64,000 nucleotides of DNA from Ferrimonas kyonanensis DSM 18153 (GTDB lineage: Bacteria > Pseudomonadota > Gammaproteobacteria > Enterobacterales > Shewanellaceae). The stretch covers positions 124,001-188,000 of the forward strand of contig NZ_AUDJ01000014.1 in assembly GCF_000425405.1 (NCBI RefSeq), read 5' to 3'. A program made the position numbers and the translations under genes. The notes below the pieces were generated by a model. The model worked only from the letters and a program-made list of their open reading frames with translations, was not told where the DNA came from and did not search any database. Positions within the stretch are counted from its first letter, which is position 1. Each line of letters opens with the position of its first letter. Positions 1 through 8,765 of the stretch are shown piece after piece.

Positions 1-1
1 C

Positions 2-1162
2 CTGCTCTATTGGAGTAATCAGAAGTGGGGACTGTTGTTAACCGCCGCCTTGATGGTGACGGCGTTGGCGCTCACCTTGTACTGGCCGCTGTTGCTGGGG
101 GCGGCGGTTGCCATGCTGGCGCTGGTCGCATTGCACCATTGGCGACCGGAGATTGCCCGTGGCCAGGGACGGGAGAATGGCCTAAGGGATTGGGTGCATC
201 ACTCGATGTCCTTGGCGATGGTGTTGGTGGGCATCCAGTATGTGCTGTATTACAGTTTGCTGGGCCAGGGAGTGGAAACCGGATTGGGACGACCGGATGT
301 GGTGGATGCGTTTTTGCCGATTGCCGGTGGCATCGAATTGAAAGCCATCATCATGTTGAACCTGTGGGACCAAAACCACCCAGCTGCGGCTGTTATGCTG
401 ACCTCAGTATTATTAAGTGGATTGATTTGTAAGCGCGCATTCTGCGGTTGGATCTGTCCTTTAGGTCTGGCTGGTAAATATTTGTACGATTTGAGGGTGC
501 GTTTTATTAAGGGCGCTTATTTGGCTCCAAAATGGTTGGATTGGCCATTAAGAATGCTGAAATACCTTTTATTATTGGGGTTGTTTTACATCGTAATTGG
601 TATGCCAGCGGAATCTTTGCCCTATTATCTCGATGGCAACTATCAAAAGATAGCCGACCTTAAAATGGGACTGTTTTTTGCTAATCCCAGTGTGCTCGCT
701 CTGGTGGTCATTGCTGTGATTCTGGGGCTGGCGGCTTGGCAACAGCAGGCATTTTGTCGCTACCTGTGTCCCTACGGTGCACTGTTGGGGCTGCTGAGCT
801 TCCTCAGCCCGTTTAAGGTGCGACGGGACACCAACCACTGCCTGATTCAGTCCCGAGGGATGAAGTGCGATAAGTGCACTCGCGCTTGCCCTGCGCGAAT
901 CCAGGTGCATACCGAGAGCACCGTACGTTCCGATGAGTGTCAGGCTTGCATGCGCTGCGTGGCGGCCTGTCCTAAGAAAGAGGCGCTGCAGGTGTCGACT
1001 CGCTGGGGGCAGACCCTGTCGGCTCGAGGGGTGCTGATCATCCTGTTGTTGCTGATGTTTGCAGTGCCATTGGTGGCCTATGTCGGCGGCTTCTGGCATA
1101 GCCAGGTCAGTGATGCCACCCGCATTGAGTTAATGAAATACATCCATCAGATAGGCCACTGA
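2..1162 (+). CDS. 4Fe-4S polyferredoxin membrane protein, NapH/NosR-C-terminal type (5' end missing)
   Basis: The frame is open to the left edge, so the gene starts outside the window and the visible TTG at 35 is not a real start. The product is a multi-pass inner-membrane protein. It carries the two paired-Cys membrane motifs typical of NapH/NosR-like electron carriers, CGWICPLG and CRYLCPYG, followed by a soluble segment with two ferredoxin-type clusters (CDKCTRACP and CQACMRCVAACP) and a last membrane helix. Such proteins pass electrons between the quinone pool and a periplasmic or cytoplasmic partner. The partner here is unknown. It lies just upstream of the coo hydrogenase operon but is separated from it by a terminator. 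The stretch around 395-620 is visibly A/T-richer than the flanks. It could be an accessory electron conduit for CO oxidation or an unrelated NosR/NapH relative. Confidence 0.8.
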   Translation: MLYWSNQKWGLLLTAALMVTALALTLYWPLLLGAAVAMLALVALHHWRPEIARGQGRENGLRDWVHHSMSLAMVLVGIQYVLYYSLLGQGVETGLGRPDVVDAFLPIAGGIELKAIIMLNLWDQNHPAAAVMLTSVLLSGLICKRAFCGWICPLGLAGKYLYDLRVRFIKGAYLAPKWLDWPLRMLKYLLLLGLFYIVIGMPAESLPYYLDGNYQKIADLKMGLFFANPSVLALVVIAVILGLAAWQQQAFCRYLCPYGALLGLLSFLSPFKVRRDTNHCLIQSRGMKCDKCTRACPARIQVHTESTVRSDECQACMRCVAACPKKEALQVSTRWGQTLSARGVLIILLLLMFAVPLVAYVGGFWHSQVSDATRIELMKYIHQIGH

Positions 1163-1204
1163 GCCTGATCCTCTTCGTTCACTGAGTGTTTCAATGTGAG
1201 CCTT

Positions 1205-1238
1205 GCCTGAGTCCCTGTGAAGGGGCTCAGGCTTTTTT
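1205..1238 (+). terminator. Rho-independent terminator after the polyferredoxin gene
   Basis: An 11-bp stem (GCCTGAGTCCC / GGGGCTCAGGC, one G-T pair) is followed by six T. It separates the upstream gene from the coo operon, which therefore needs its own promoter. Confidence 0.85.
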
Positions 1239-1313
1239 GTGTTTGGCGGCCGAAACCCGCCTCCTCGGTAAAAGCGTGATGGGGGCAACGATTAGGCAAC
1301 ATACCGGCGCGGC

Positions 1314-1329
1314 TGTCGGCTCGCTGACA
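1314..1329 (+). promoter_or_regulatory. CooA operator upstream of cooM
   Basis: The sequence TGTCGGCTCGCTGACA reads TGTCA-N6-CGACA on the minus strand, which is the CooA operator described for R. rubrum coo promoters. Its centre (1321.5) is 70 bp before the chosen cooM start. An activator centred near -41.5 would place the transcript start around 1363, about 29 nt before cooM. The implied -10 (GACACT, 1351-1356) is poor, as expected for an activator-dependent promoter. A CooA-like protein is encoded at the end of the same gene cluster. The assignment is by motif only. Confidence 0.75.
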
Positions 1330-1391
1330 GAAATCCCCTTCACCATACCGGACACTGCCCCTATGGCACTGTTGCTTGGATGAGGATTGCT

Positions 1392-4300
1392 ATGGGTGAG
1401 TTATCGGTGTGGGCCTGGGGAGGGGCCGCGCTGTTATTAATCGGAGAGTTATGGGCCTGGTTGCATTATCGCAATCTGGGGAAGTTGCTGCTGTTTTCCA
1501 CCGTCGCCGAGATGGGGTATCTGGGATTGGGCTTGGGCCTGGACACCACCCTGGGGGAGACCGGTGCCTGGTTCCACCTGTCGCTGCAGGTGGTGATGCG
1601 ACTGCTGGTGATCGTGGCGGCCTGGCGGTTGATTCGTCGCGCCGGAAGTGCCGATCTGACCGAGGTGGCCAAGGTGGCGCCGCAGTTACCCCTGACCCGA
1701 TTGATGTTGGGCTTTGGGTTGTTTTCTGTCATGGGGCTGTCGCCATTTAAAGGGGCATTCAGCAAGTTCATTATTTTGTATTCGGCGGTGGATCTGGGGC
1801 ACTGGGCTCTGGCCCTGACGGCGACGCTGGCCAGCGTGGTGGCGGCGGTGTACACCATCACGGTGATTCAGGCTCTGTGCTTTGGACCCCAGGCGGACGG
1901 TCAGCGCTGGCGAGAGTGGGCGTTTGGCAGTCGCTCCTGGTTGCTGATGGTGTCACTGGCGGCGATGACGGTGCTGCTGAGCCTGGATCCCGAGCCTTTG
2001 CTGCACGGGATTGGCCAGTACCTGGGGCTGACGGCGGCCGATGGCCTGCCGACGTTTGAAACCCCCTGGCACCCCTTGGTGTTGCTGCCCTACCTAAGTG
2101 GTTTTGGTCTCTACGTGTTTGGCCATTTCAGTCACCGGTTGCGAAACTGGCTGGCCCAGGGGGTGGCGGCGATGACCCTGGTACTGGTGTGGAATCAAAC
2201 CGATCTTGATGGCTTATCCTGGTTGTTTGCGGTGCTGTTTGCCCTGGTGATGCTGATGGTGGTGGTGTACTCCGCCGCCTACATGAAGCAGCAGGCTCAC
2301 AGCAATCGCTACTACTTTTTCCTGATGCTGATGCTGGGATCATTGCTCGGGGTGGCCACCGCCGACAACCTGGGCAACTTTTACCTGTTCTGGGAGTTGA
2401 TGACCTGGACGTCGTATCTGTTGGTGATCCACCCACAGAGCGATTCTGCCTTGCGTGCCGGTAGAAAGTACTTCCTGATGTGCGCCAGCGGGGCCTATGT
2501 GATGCATTTTGGCATCCTGTTGCTGCACGCCCAGATCGGCAGCTTTGAGTTTGCGGCGATCTCGGCCGGAGTCGCGCAGCTGTCACCGATGGTGGCCTGG
2601 GTGGCCCTGGGCTGCTTTATGCTGGGACTGGGGGTGAAAGCCGGCCTGTGGCCGCTGCACAGTTGGCTGCCCGATGCCCACCCGGTGGCCCCGTCTTCGA
2701 TTTCGGCACCGATGTCGGCGATTCTCACCAAGGCGGGCCTGTTTGGCTTGCTGAAACTGGGCATGATGGTGTTTGGCACCGCGACCCTGATGGAGATGGG
2801 ACGAGTCGGTGACTGGAGTGTGTTCGGTCTGCTGCTGAGCCTGCTGGGGGTCATTACCCTGTTGTATGGCGAAATCATGGCGCTCAGGCAGGACAACCTG
2901 AAACGGATGCTGGCTTATTCAACCCTGGCTCAGGTGGGGGAGATTGCCGCCATCCTCGGCCTGGGAACGTATCTGAGCCTGGTGGGGGGATTGGCGCATC
3001 TGGCCAATCATGCCCTGTTTAAAAGCCTGCTGTTCTTGGCCGCCGGCGCCTTTATCTACCGTACCGGCAGTAAGCGGTTGTCGGATCTGGCGGGAGTGGC
3101 CCGGCAGATGCCGGTGACCGGCCTGTGCATGGCGGTGGGCTTGCTGGCGATCATGGGGCTGCCGCCGTTTAGTGGCTTCTTCAGTAAGTTCATGATGCTG
3201 TATGCCGCTGTCGCCGCCGGGCAACTGCTGTTGCCGGCGACGATCCTGCTGGGCAGCGTCATCGGTGCCATCTACTATCTGCGCCTGTTTCGCGTGCTGT
3301 ATTTCCAGCCGGGCAGGGTCCGAGTGAACGAGGCTCCGGCCTCGATGCTACTGGCCCTGGTGGGGCTGGCGAGTTTGGTGCTGCTGGGAGGCCTGTTTCC
3401 GGACGCGGTGGTGAACTGGGTTCGTCCGGCGGCGGCGCTGCTGGCGCCTGAACCAGGCACCATCAGTGTGCCGACGCTCACCATGGCCTGGCCGCTGAGT
3501 GCCCTGTTGGCCTGTGGTGGAGCCATCGTGGTGTATCTGATGGGCCGCTGGCAACTGCCCGGCAGCCGCTGGGCGGCCCTGGGAGTGATGGCCTTGGCGC
3601 TGGCCGGAGTGTTGCTGGAGTCTCAGCGCTACGATCTGCTGTCCTGGTGGTTTGCGATATTGATTGCCGCCATGGGGGTGGCAAACCTGTGTTACGCCAA
3701 GGGCTACATGGCCCACAGCCACAGCCCGCACCGATTCAGCTTCTTTTTCCTGATGATGATCGGCGGCCTGCTGGGGGTGACCGCCAGCGAGGATCTGTTT
3801 AACTTCTTTGCTTTCTGGGAGCTGATGAGCAGCTGGACGCTGTATTTCGTCATCATTCACGAGGAGAGCGAAGAGGCCCTGGGCGAAGGCTTCAAATATT
3901 TCCTGTTTAACCTGGTTGGGGCCAGTGCCCTGTTCCTGGGCGTGGTAATGCTGACCGCCTACAGCGGTTCATTCAGCTTCGCGGCGCTCCAGGCCGCCAC
4001 TGCCTTCATGCCGGTCTCCTGGCTGGCGCTGGCGTTGGTGTTGGTGATGGCCGGGCTGTTGATGAAAGCGGCCCAGTTGCCGCTGCGCATCGATGTACAG
4101 ATGCACCCGCCGACGGCGCCGACGCCGGTCAGTGGTTACATCTCGGCGGTATTGCTGAAAAGTGGCCCTTATGGGGTACTGAAGTTCATCGCAGCGTTGG
4201 GAGTGACCACGCTCACCGCCCGTTTGGGTGGCATTGCCGAATTGCCCTGGCTGACGTATGCCGTGGCGGTGATTGCGGCGGTAACCCTGCTCTATGCCGG

Positions 4301-5165
4301 GGCTATGGCCATGATTCAAACCGGGATAAAGCGGCTGCTGATCTACAGCACCGTCAGTCAACTGGCGTACGTTTTGCTGGGCATCGCCCTGATGTCGCCC
4401 CTGGGACTGGCGGGGGGCCTAATGCACTTCGTTAACCACATGCTATTAAAAAACATGTTGTTTATGGCTGCTGGAGTGATTTTGGCACAGGCCCACCTGG
4501 AGAGCTTGGACGAACTGGGTGGCCTGGGGCGACGAATGCCGGTGACTTTCGGCGTGTTCCTGTTCGCCGGCCTGTCCCTGTCTGGCGTACCGCCGCTGAA
4601 TGGATTCGCGTCGAAATGGCTGATCTATCAGGCCAGTTTCGAGTCCGGGCATTACCTGCTGGGTCTGGCGGCACTGATGTCGAGCCTGTTTACCCTGGCG
4701 GCGGTATTGAAGTTTGCCCATGTGGCCTTTATGGGCCAGCTCAACCCCAAGGTGGCCCACCTTAAGGAGGCGGACTGGTCCATGCGCCTGCCGATGCTGG
4801 TGCTGATGGTGGTGAGTCTGATCATCGGTGCGTTTCCCGGCATGGTGCTGGTGCCGGTGGCGGCGGTCATCGACTCCCTGGGGATGGCAAGCATCAGCGT
4901 CAGCTGGTTTGGCGGTCTGCCGGGCAATGGCGGCTGGCATCCAGCCACCCTGACGCTGGCAATGGCGCTGTTGGCCTGGGGCTGTTGGGGCTTCTATCGC
5001 CTCAGTAACCCTGTGCGGCAGCGGGTGCATTTGCACGCCTGCGGGGTTGAGGACATCGATGCCGCACAGGCTCACCTGCCGGCCTCCAGCCTGTATGAGT
5101 CCCCCAAGGCGCTGATCCGCGCCATCACACGAACCAAACCATCTCAAGGAGTGAACCATGAGTGA
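1392..5165 (+). CDS. cooM: CO-induced hydrogenase membrane subunit CooM (fused antiporter-like modules)
   Basis: About 1257 residues and almost entirely membrane helices. It is the proton-pumping arm of a group 4 energy-converting hydrogenase, related to NuoL/M/N, HycC and Mrp antiporter subunits. The start at 1392 is chosen because GAGGA lies 5 nt upstream; the ATG at 1380 has no ribosome site. Three segments are visible. Residues about 1-180 resemble only the C-terminal half of an antiporter module. Residues about 270-690 form a complete module with the FWEL glutamate (E335) and the K-x-WPLHSWLPDAHPVAPS motif. Residues about 750-1170 form a second complete module with E810 and a diverged HPPTAPTPVSGY motif. 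The size (~135 kDa) matches R. rubrum CooM. Its stop overlaps cooK. No separate NuoK/HyfE-like gene is present. Confidence 0.9.
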   Translation: MGELSVWAWGGAALLLIGELWAWLHYRNLGKLLLFSTVAEMGYLGLGLGLDTTLGETGAWFHLSLQVVMRLLVIVAAWRLIRRAGSADLTEVAKVAPQLPLTRLMLGFGLFSVMGLSPFKGAFSKFIILYSAVDLGHWALALTATLASVVAAVYTITVIQALCFGPQADGQRWREWAFGSRSWLLMVSLAAMTVLLSLDPEPLLHGIGQYLGLTAADGLPTFETPWHPLVLLPYLSGFGLYVFGHFSHRLRNWLAQGVAAMTLVLVWNQTDLDGLSWLFAVLFALVMLMVVVYSAAYMKQQAHSNRYYFFLMLMLGSLLGVATADNLGNFYLFWELMTWTSYLLVIHPQSDSALRAGRKYFLMCASGAYVMHFGILLLHAQIGSFEFAAISAGVAQLSPMVAWVALGCFMLGLGVKAGLWPLHSWLPDAHPVAPSSISAPMSAILTKAGLFGLLKLGMMVFGTATLMEMGRVGDWSVFGLLLSLLGVITLLYGEIMALRQDNLKRMLAYSTLAQVGEIAAILGLGTYLSLVGGLAHLANHALFKSLLFLAAGAFIYRTGSKRLSDLAGVARQMPVTGLCMAVGLLAIMGLPPFSGFFSKFMMLYAAVAAGQLLLPATILLGSVIGAIYYLRLFRVLYFQPGRVRVNEAPASMLLALVGLASLVLLGGLFPDAVVNWVRPAAALLAPEPGTISVPTLTMAWPLSALLACGGAIVVYLMGRWQLPGSRWAALGVMALALAGVLLESQRYDLLSWWFAILIAAMGVANLCYAKGYMAHSHSPHRFSFFFLMMIGGLLGVTASEDLFNFFAFWELMSSWTLYFVIIHEESEEALGEGFKYFLFNLVGASALFLGVVMLTAYSGSFSFAALQAATAFMPVSWLALALVLVMAGLLMKAAQLPLRIDVQMHPPTAPTPVSGYISAVLLKSGPYGVLKFIAALGVTTLTARLGGIAELPWLTYAVAVIAAVTLLYAGAMAMIQTGIKRLLIYSTVSQLAYVLLGIALMSPLGLAGGLMHFVNHMLLKNMLFMAAGVILAQAHLESLDELGGLGRRMPVTFGVFLFAGLSLSGVPPLNGFASKWLIYQASFESGHYLLGLAALMSSLFTLAAVLKFAHVAFMGQLNPKVAHLKEADWSMRLPMLVLMVVSLIIGAFPGMVLVPVAAVIDSLGMASISVSWFGGLPGNGGWHPATLTLAMALLAWGCWGFYRLSNPVRQRVHLHACGVEDIDAAQAHLPASSLYESPKALIRAITRTKPSQGVNHE

Positions 5166-6117
5166 GTTGTTGGCCTTGTTGTCACCCCTGTGGGTGCTGC
5201 CATTAGGGATGGGCGCCTTGTTCGTCGGGCTGCTGTTCAAGGGGGTAGACCGGATTGTGGTGGCGCGCCTGCAGCGCCGCATCGGTCCGCCGCTGCTGCA
5301 GCCTTTTTATGACATTGCCAAGTTGATGCAAAAGCGATCCATGGTACCGGAACCGGCGATGACCGGGTTGTTCCTGTACCTGCCGGCGGCCGGCGTCTGC
5401 GCCATGATGGTAGCCGTCGCCCTGGTGCCCATTCCCGGCATGTATCAGCCGCCGCAGGCGCTGGGGGATTTGCTGGTGTTGCTGTATCTGCTGGCGGTGC
5501 CAGCCATCGTCATCATGTTGGCCGGCTCCGCCTCCGGCTCGACCTTCGGTGCCATCGGCTTCTCCCGTGAGATGTCGTTGATGCTGGCGTACGAAGGTCC
5601 GTTGCTGTTGGTGCTGATCAGCGTGGCCATTCGTACCGGTGCGGGTCTGGGGGAGCCGATCAGCCTGTCGCTGAATGAGGTGGTGGCCTGGCAACAGGGC
5701 CACGGCGCCTTCATTACCGACCCATTGATGTGGCCAGCCCTGCTGGCGTTTCTGAGCGTGATACCGGCCAACCTGGGGGTGGCCCCGTTCGACATTCCTG
5801 AGGCGGAGTCGGAGATTCTCGAAGGGCCGCTGCTGGAGTATTCCGGCCCGGCGTTGGCAATGTTCAAGCTGATGTCGACCCTCAAGACCATGCTGGTGCT
5901 GAGCCTGGGGGTAGTGATGTTCTGGCCTTCCGTAGGGGAGGGGCTGTGGCCGCTGTTGACGCACCTGCTCAAATGCCTGGGCCTGTTTCTGCTGGCCAAG
6001 ACCGCGCTGCGGGCGTCGGTGGGAAGAATGCGGATGGATCAGGCGTTTATTTTCTATTTCAAATGGCCGGAGCTGCTTGGGGTGCTGAGTTTGATTCTGG
6101 TGGTGGCCACCGTATGA
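5158..6117 (+). CDS. cooK: CO-induced hydrogenase membrane subunit CooK (NuoH/HycD family)
   Basis: A 319-residue, multi-helix membrane protein of the complex I NuoH family that links the hydrogenase peripheral arm to the antiporter subunit. The typical first cytoplasmic loop (RRIGPPLLQPFYDIAKL) and the acidic APFDIPEAESEILEGP segment facing the module interface are present. The start overlaps the end of cooM by 8 nt and has an AGGAG ribosome site, so translation is probably coupled. It is shorter than NuoH and similar in size to HycD, HyfC and R. rubrum CooK. Confidence 0.9.
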   Translation: MSELLALLSPLWVLPLGMGALFVGLLFKGVDRIVVARLQRRIGPPLLQPFYDIAKLMQKRSMVPEPAMTGLFLYLPAAGVCAMMVAVALVPIPGMYQPPQALGDLLVLLYLLAVPAIVIMLAGSASGSTFGAIGFSREMSLMLAYEGPLLLVLISVAIRTGAGLGEPISLSLNEVVAWQQGHGAFITDPLMWPALLAFLSVIPANLGVAPFDIPEAESEILEGPLLEYSGPALAMFKLMSTLKTMLVLSLGVVMFWPSVGEGLWPLLTHLLKCLGLFLLAKTALRASVGRMRMDQAFIFYFKWPELLGVLSLILVVATV

Positions 6118-6130
6118 GTGAGAGGTATCT

Positions 6131-6559
6131 ATGAAACTGTTTTCCAACACGGCGGTGCGCTCACCCTGGTTGTACCGCATCAACGCCGGTTCCTGCAACG
6201 GCTGCGACGTGGAGCTGGCGACCACCGCCTGCATTCCCCGTTACGACGTGGAGCGTCTCGGGTGTCAGTATTGCGGCAGTCCCAAGCACGCCGACATTGT
6301 ACTGATCACCGGGCCGTTGACCGCCCGGGTTAAAGACAAGGTTTTGCGGGTGTACGCCGAAATTCCTGACCCCAAGGTCACGGTGGCGGTGGGGATCTGT
6401 CCCATCTCAGGAGGGGTGTTCCGGGACAGCTATGCCATTGAAGGGCCAATCGATCGCTATTTCGATGTCGACGTCAATGTGCCCGGCTGCCCGCCGCGAC
6501 CGCAGGCGATCATCGAAGGCATTGCCCAGGCGATTGAAATCTGGAAAACCCGGCTGTAG
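6131..6559 (+). CDS. cooL: CO-induced hydrogenase small subunit CooL (NuoB/HycG family)
   Basis: 142 residues. It is the small electron-transfer subunit that holds the [4Fe-4S] cluster next to the [NiFe] site, equivalent to NuoB. The cysteine ligands lie in GSCNGCDVEL, GICPISGGVF and PGCPPRP, as expected for the N2-like proximal cluster. There is no signal peptide, so the enzyme faces the cytoplasm. A GAGAGG ribosome site precedes the start, which is 13 nt after cooK. The length matches the short NuoB-like subunits of group 4 hydrogenases. Confidence 0.9.
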   Translation: MKLFSNTAVRSPWLYRINAGSCNGCDVELATTACIPRYDVERLGCQYCGSPKHADIVLITGPLTARVKDKVLRVYAEIPDPKVTVAVGICPISGGVFRDSYAIEGPIDRYFDVDVNVPGCPPRPQAIIEGIAQAIEIWKTRL

Positions 6560-6567
6560 GAGGTCCC

Positions 6568-7080
6568 ATGGGAATTGTAAAACTGCTGTTTCGAAATCTG
6601 CTCAAAGGGCCGTCTACGGATCCCTTTCCTTTCGGCGACACCTTTACGCCGAAGGCGCTGCGGGGCCGCATCGAGTTTGATGCCAGTCGCTGCACCGGCT
6701 GTCGCATGTGTGAGTACGTGTGTGCCGGTGGTGCCATCCGTTTTCAGGAAACCGATGCGGGCTTGAAGTTTCACCTGTGGCACAACAGCTGCGCCTTTTG
6801 TGGCCTGTGCGAGCACTACTGCGTACCCGGCGCCATTGAAATGACCCAGGACTGGCACCTGGCGCACCCGCAGCAGGAGAAGTACACCATGGTGGAGCAG
6901 GGGGTGGTGCGGCGCTTGCCTTGTGAGGGGTGCCAGACGGCGATGGTTCCTACCACCGAGCGCCTGATTGGCCGCGCGTATGCCGGTTCCAACGCCGCTA
7001 TTGAATCCCTGTCCCGCTTATGTCCGGACTGCCGCCGCCAACGCTCGGCTCGGCAGTTGACCAAAGGAGAATTGCTATGA
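6568..7080 (+). CDS. cooX: CO-induced hydrogenase ferredoxin subunit CooX (HycF/NuoI family)
   Basis: 170 residues with two [4Fe-4S] motifs: C42-x2-C45-x2-C48-x3-C52 and C75-x2-C78-x2-C81-x3-C85. It probably carries electrons from the CO dehydrogenase ferredoxin to CooL. Two further pairs, C119-x2-C122 and C152-x2-C155, sit in the C-terminal part. E. coli HycF has a comparable CxxC...CPEC tail, so they may bind a metal. The second cluster motif lacks the usual Pro after the last Cys and has Val-Pro instead. AGGAGG precedes the start, and the stop overlaps the cooU start as ATGA. Confidence 0.9.
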   Translation: MGIVKLLFRNLLKGPSTDPFPFGDTFTPKALRGRIEFDASRCTGCRMCEYVCAGGAIRFQETDAGLKFHLWHNSCAFCGLCEHYCVPGAIEMTQDWHLAHPQQEKYTMVEQGVVRRLPCEGCQTAMVPTTERLIGRAYAGSNAAIESLSRLCPDCRRQRSARQLTKGELL

Positions 7081-7601
7081 CCCCGATGTTTCAAAGTGTG
7101 GCTGCCAGCCTGGGCAACAGCCTGAGCCAACCGGCCGACTGGTCGCAGAGCACCAATGGCAAAGGCGTCACCGTGGCCTGGTGCCGACTGAGCGATGCGG
7201 CCCAGATCCTGCCGATGGCACGCCTGATCAAAGTACTGGATGGTCGCCTCAGTACCATTACCGCCTACCAGATTAAGCAGCAGCCTGACGGGCTGGAAAT
7301 TGCCTATCACTTCGATCTGGATGGCGACACGCTGACCGCCACCGTCACGGTGGACGCCGCGCCGCGCATCATTCCGTCGCTGACCGGCGTGTTTCGCAAT
7401 GCCGATTGGAATGAACGTGAGTTTATGGAGCTGTATCAAATCGAGGTGACCGGTCACCCGAACCCTCGGCGCCTGTTCATCGATGAAAACATCGACCCGG
7501 CGGTGCTGCAACGCTTCATTCCCTATTCCGATCTGGTTAATGCCGCCAGTACCAAGGCGTTGTGGGAAAAAATTATGATCACCAAGGGAGACACGCAATG
7601 A
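7077..7601 (+). CDS. cooU: CO-induced hydrogenase subunit CooU (NuoC, 30 kDa-subunit family)
   Basis: 174 residues, related to the complex I 30-kDa subunit. It includes the FRNADWNEREFMELYQI segment, which corresponds to the family signature W-x-ERE-x-x-(D/E)-x-(F/Y)-x-I. It is structural and packs against CooH in the peripheral arm. The start at 7077 overlaps the cooX stop (ATGA) and has AGGAGA 8-9 nt upstream; an in-frame codon at 7020 lacks such a site. In Hyc/Hyf systems this domain is fused to the large subunit, while here it is separate, as in R. rubrum. Confidence 0.88.
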   Translation: MTPMFQSVAASLGNSLSQPADWSQSTNGKGVTVAWCRLSDAAQILPMARLIKVLDGRLSTITAYQIKQQPDGLEIAYHFDLDGDTLTATVTVDAAPRIIPSLTGVFRNADWNEREFMELYQIEVTGHPNPRRLFIDENIDPAVLQRFIPYSDLVNAASTKALWEKIMITKGDTQ

Positions 7602-8680
7602 GCAGCTATAAGGTACCTGTGGGCCCTTTGCATGTGGCTCTGGAAGAGCCCATGTACTTCAAAGTCGAGGTGGAGGGGGAAACCATCAAGGGCATCGACA
7701 TCACCGCCGGCCATGTGCATCGAGGCCTGGAGTACCTGGCGGTAAAGCGAAACTTCTACCAGAACATTACCCTGACCGAACGCTTGTGTTCCCTGTGCTC
7801 CAACAGCCACCCGACCACTTATTGCATGGCCCTGGAAACCATCGGTGGCATTGAGGTGCCGCAGCGGGCCCAGTACCTGAGGGTGATCGCCGATGAGGTC
7901 AAGCGGGTGGCATCGAACCTGTTTAATGTGGGGATCATGGCCCACATCATCGGCTTTGATTCTCTGTTTATGCACGTGTTGGAAACCCGGGAGGTGATGC
8001 AGGACGTCAAAGAGACCGTGTACGGCAACCGCATGGATCTGGGCGCCAACTGCATCGGTGGGGTGAAATACAACCTGGATGCCGATAAGGTGGCATACCT
8101 GACCGAAAAGGTTCAGGGAATGATACCGGCGGTGGAGGAGATTAAGGCGCTGTACAACAGCGACCACTTCATCGTGTCGCGAACTCAGGGGGTTGGGGTG
8201 CTGACTCTGGAGGACGTCAAGGACTACGGCTTGGTGGGGCCGGTGGCGCGGGCGTCGGGTCTGGCGTACGACGTTCGGGTCCAGGCCAGTTACGCCATCT
8301 ACGATCAACTGGATATGGAGATTCAGACCCGCAGTGGCGGTGACGTATGGTCGCGGGCCATGGTGCGTATCGATGAGGTGCTGGTGGCGCTGGATCTGAT
8401 CTTGCAGTGCCTGGCCAAGCTGCCCCAGGGGCCCATTGCCATCACTACGTTGCCCAGCATTCCCGCCGGGGAAGCGATCGCAAAAAGTGAGGCACCCCGG
8501 GGAGAGTTAATTTATTATCTGCGCACCGATGGCAGTGACAAGCCGGAACGTCTCAAGTGGCGGGTACCCAGCTACCCCAACTGGGATGCATTGCAGACCA
8601 TGATGGCCGGGGAGAAGATCGCCGATGTGCCGTTGATGGTGAACAGCATCGATCCTTGCATTTCATGCACAGAGCGGTAG
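7598..8680 (+). CDS. cooH: CO-induced [NiFe] hydrogenase large subunit CooH
   Basis: 360 residues, catalytic subunit reducing protons to H2. Both Ni ligand motifs are intact: C64-x2-C67-x3-H71 near the N-terminus (RLCSLCSNSH) and DPC354-x2-C357-x2-R360 at the end, so this is a true hydrogenase and not a NuoD/Ehr relative lacking Ni. The protein stops exactly after the motif Arg. HycE-type large subunits continue past this Arg with a peptide removed by an endopeptidase; that peptide is absent here, as reported for R. rubrum CooH. The start overlaps the cooU stop (ATGA) with AGGGAG upstream. The maturation (hyp) genes are not in the window. Confidence 0.93.
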   Translation: MSSYKVPVGPLHVALEEPMYFKVEVEGETIKGIDITAGHVHRGLEYLAVKRNFYQNITLTERLCSLCSNSHPTTYCMALETIGGIEVPQRAQYLRVIADEVKRVASNLFNVGIMAHIIGFDSLFMHVLETREVMQDVKETVYGNRMDLGANCIGGVKYNLDADKVAYLTEKVQGMIPAVEEIKALYNSDHFIVSRTQGVGVLTLEDVKDYGLVGPVARASGLAYDVRVQASYAIYDQLDMEIQTRSGGDVWSRAMVRIDEVLVALDLILQCLAKLPQGPIAITTLPSIPAGEAIAKSEAPRGELIYYLRTDGSDKPERLKWRVPSYPNWDALQTMMAGEKIADVPLMVNSIDPCISCTER

Positions 8681-8765
8681 TGCCGGGGAGAGCGAAGCGG
8701 CTTGTCATCATCCAGCCATTCGGCTAGCGGCCAGGGCACATAGGGAAGAACACAGGAGCGCGGTG

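Noticed and set aside
1392-8680. Assignment of the hydrogenase genes as hyf/hyc (formate hydrogenlyase)
   Set aside because: No formate dehydrogenase, HycB-type ferredoxin or separate HyfE gene is present, NuoC-like and NuoD-like subunits are separate, the antiporter subunit is a ~135-kDa fusion, and CooA follows. All of this fits coo better.
8703-8718. Possible second CooA site before cooA (TGTCA-N6-AGCCA)
   Set aside because: Only one half-site is good; the other matches 3 of 5 positions. Too weak to call.
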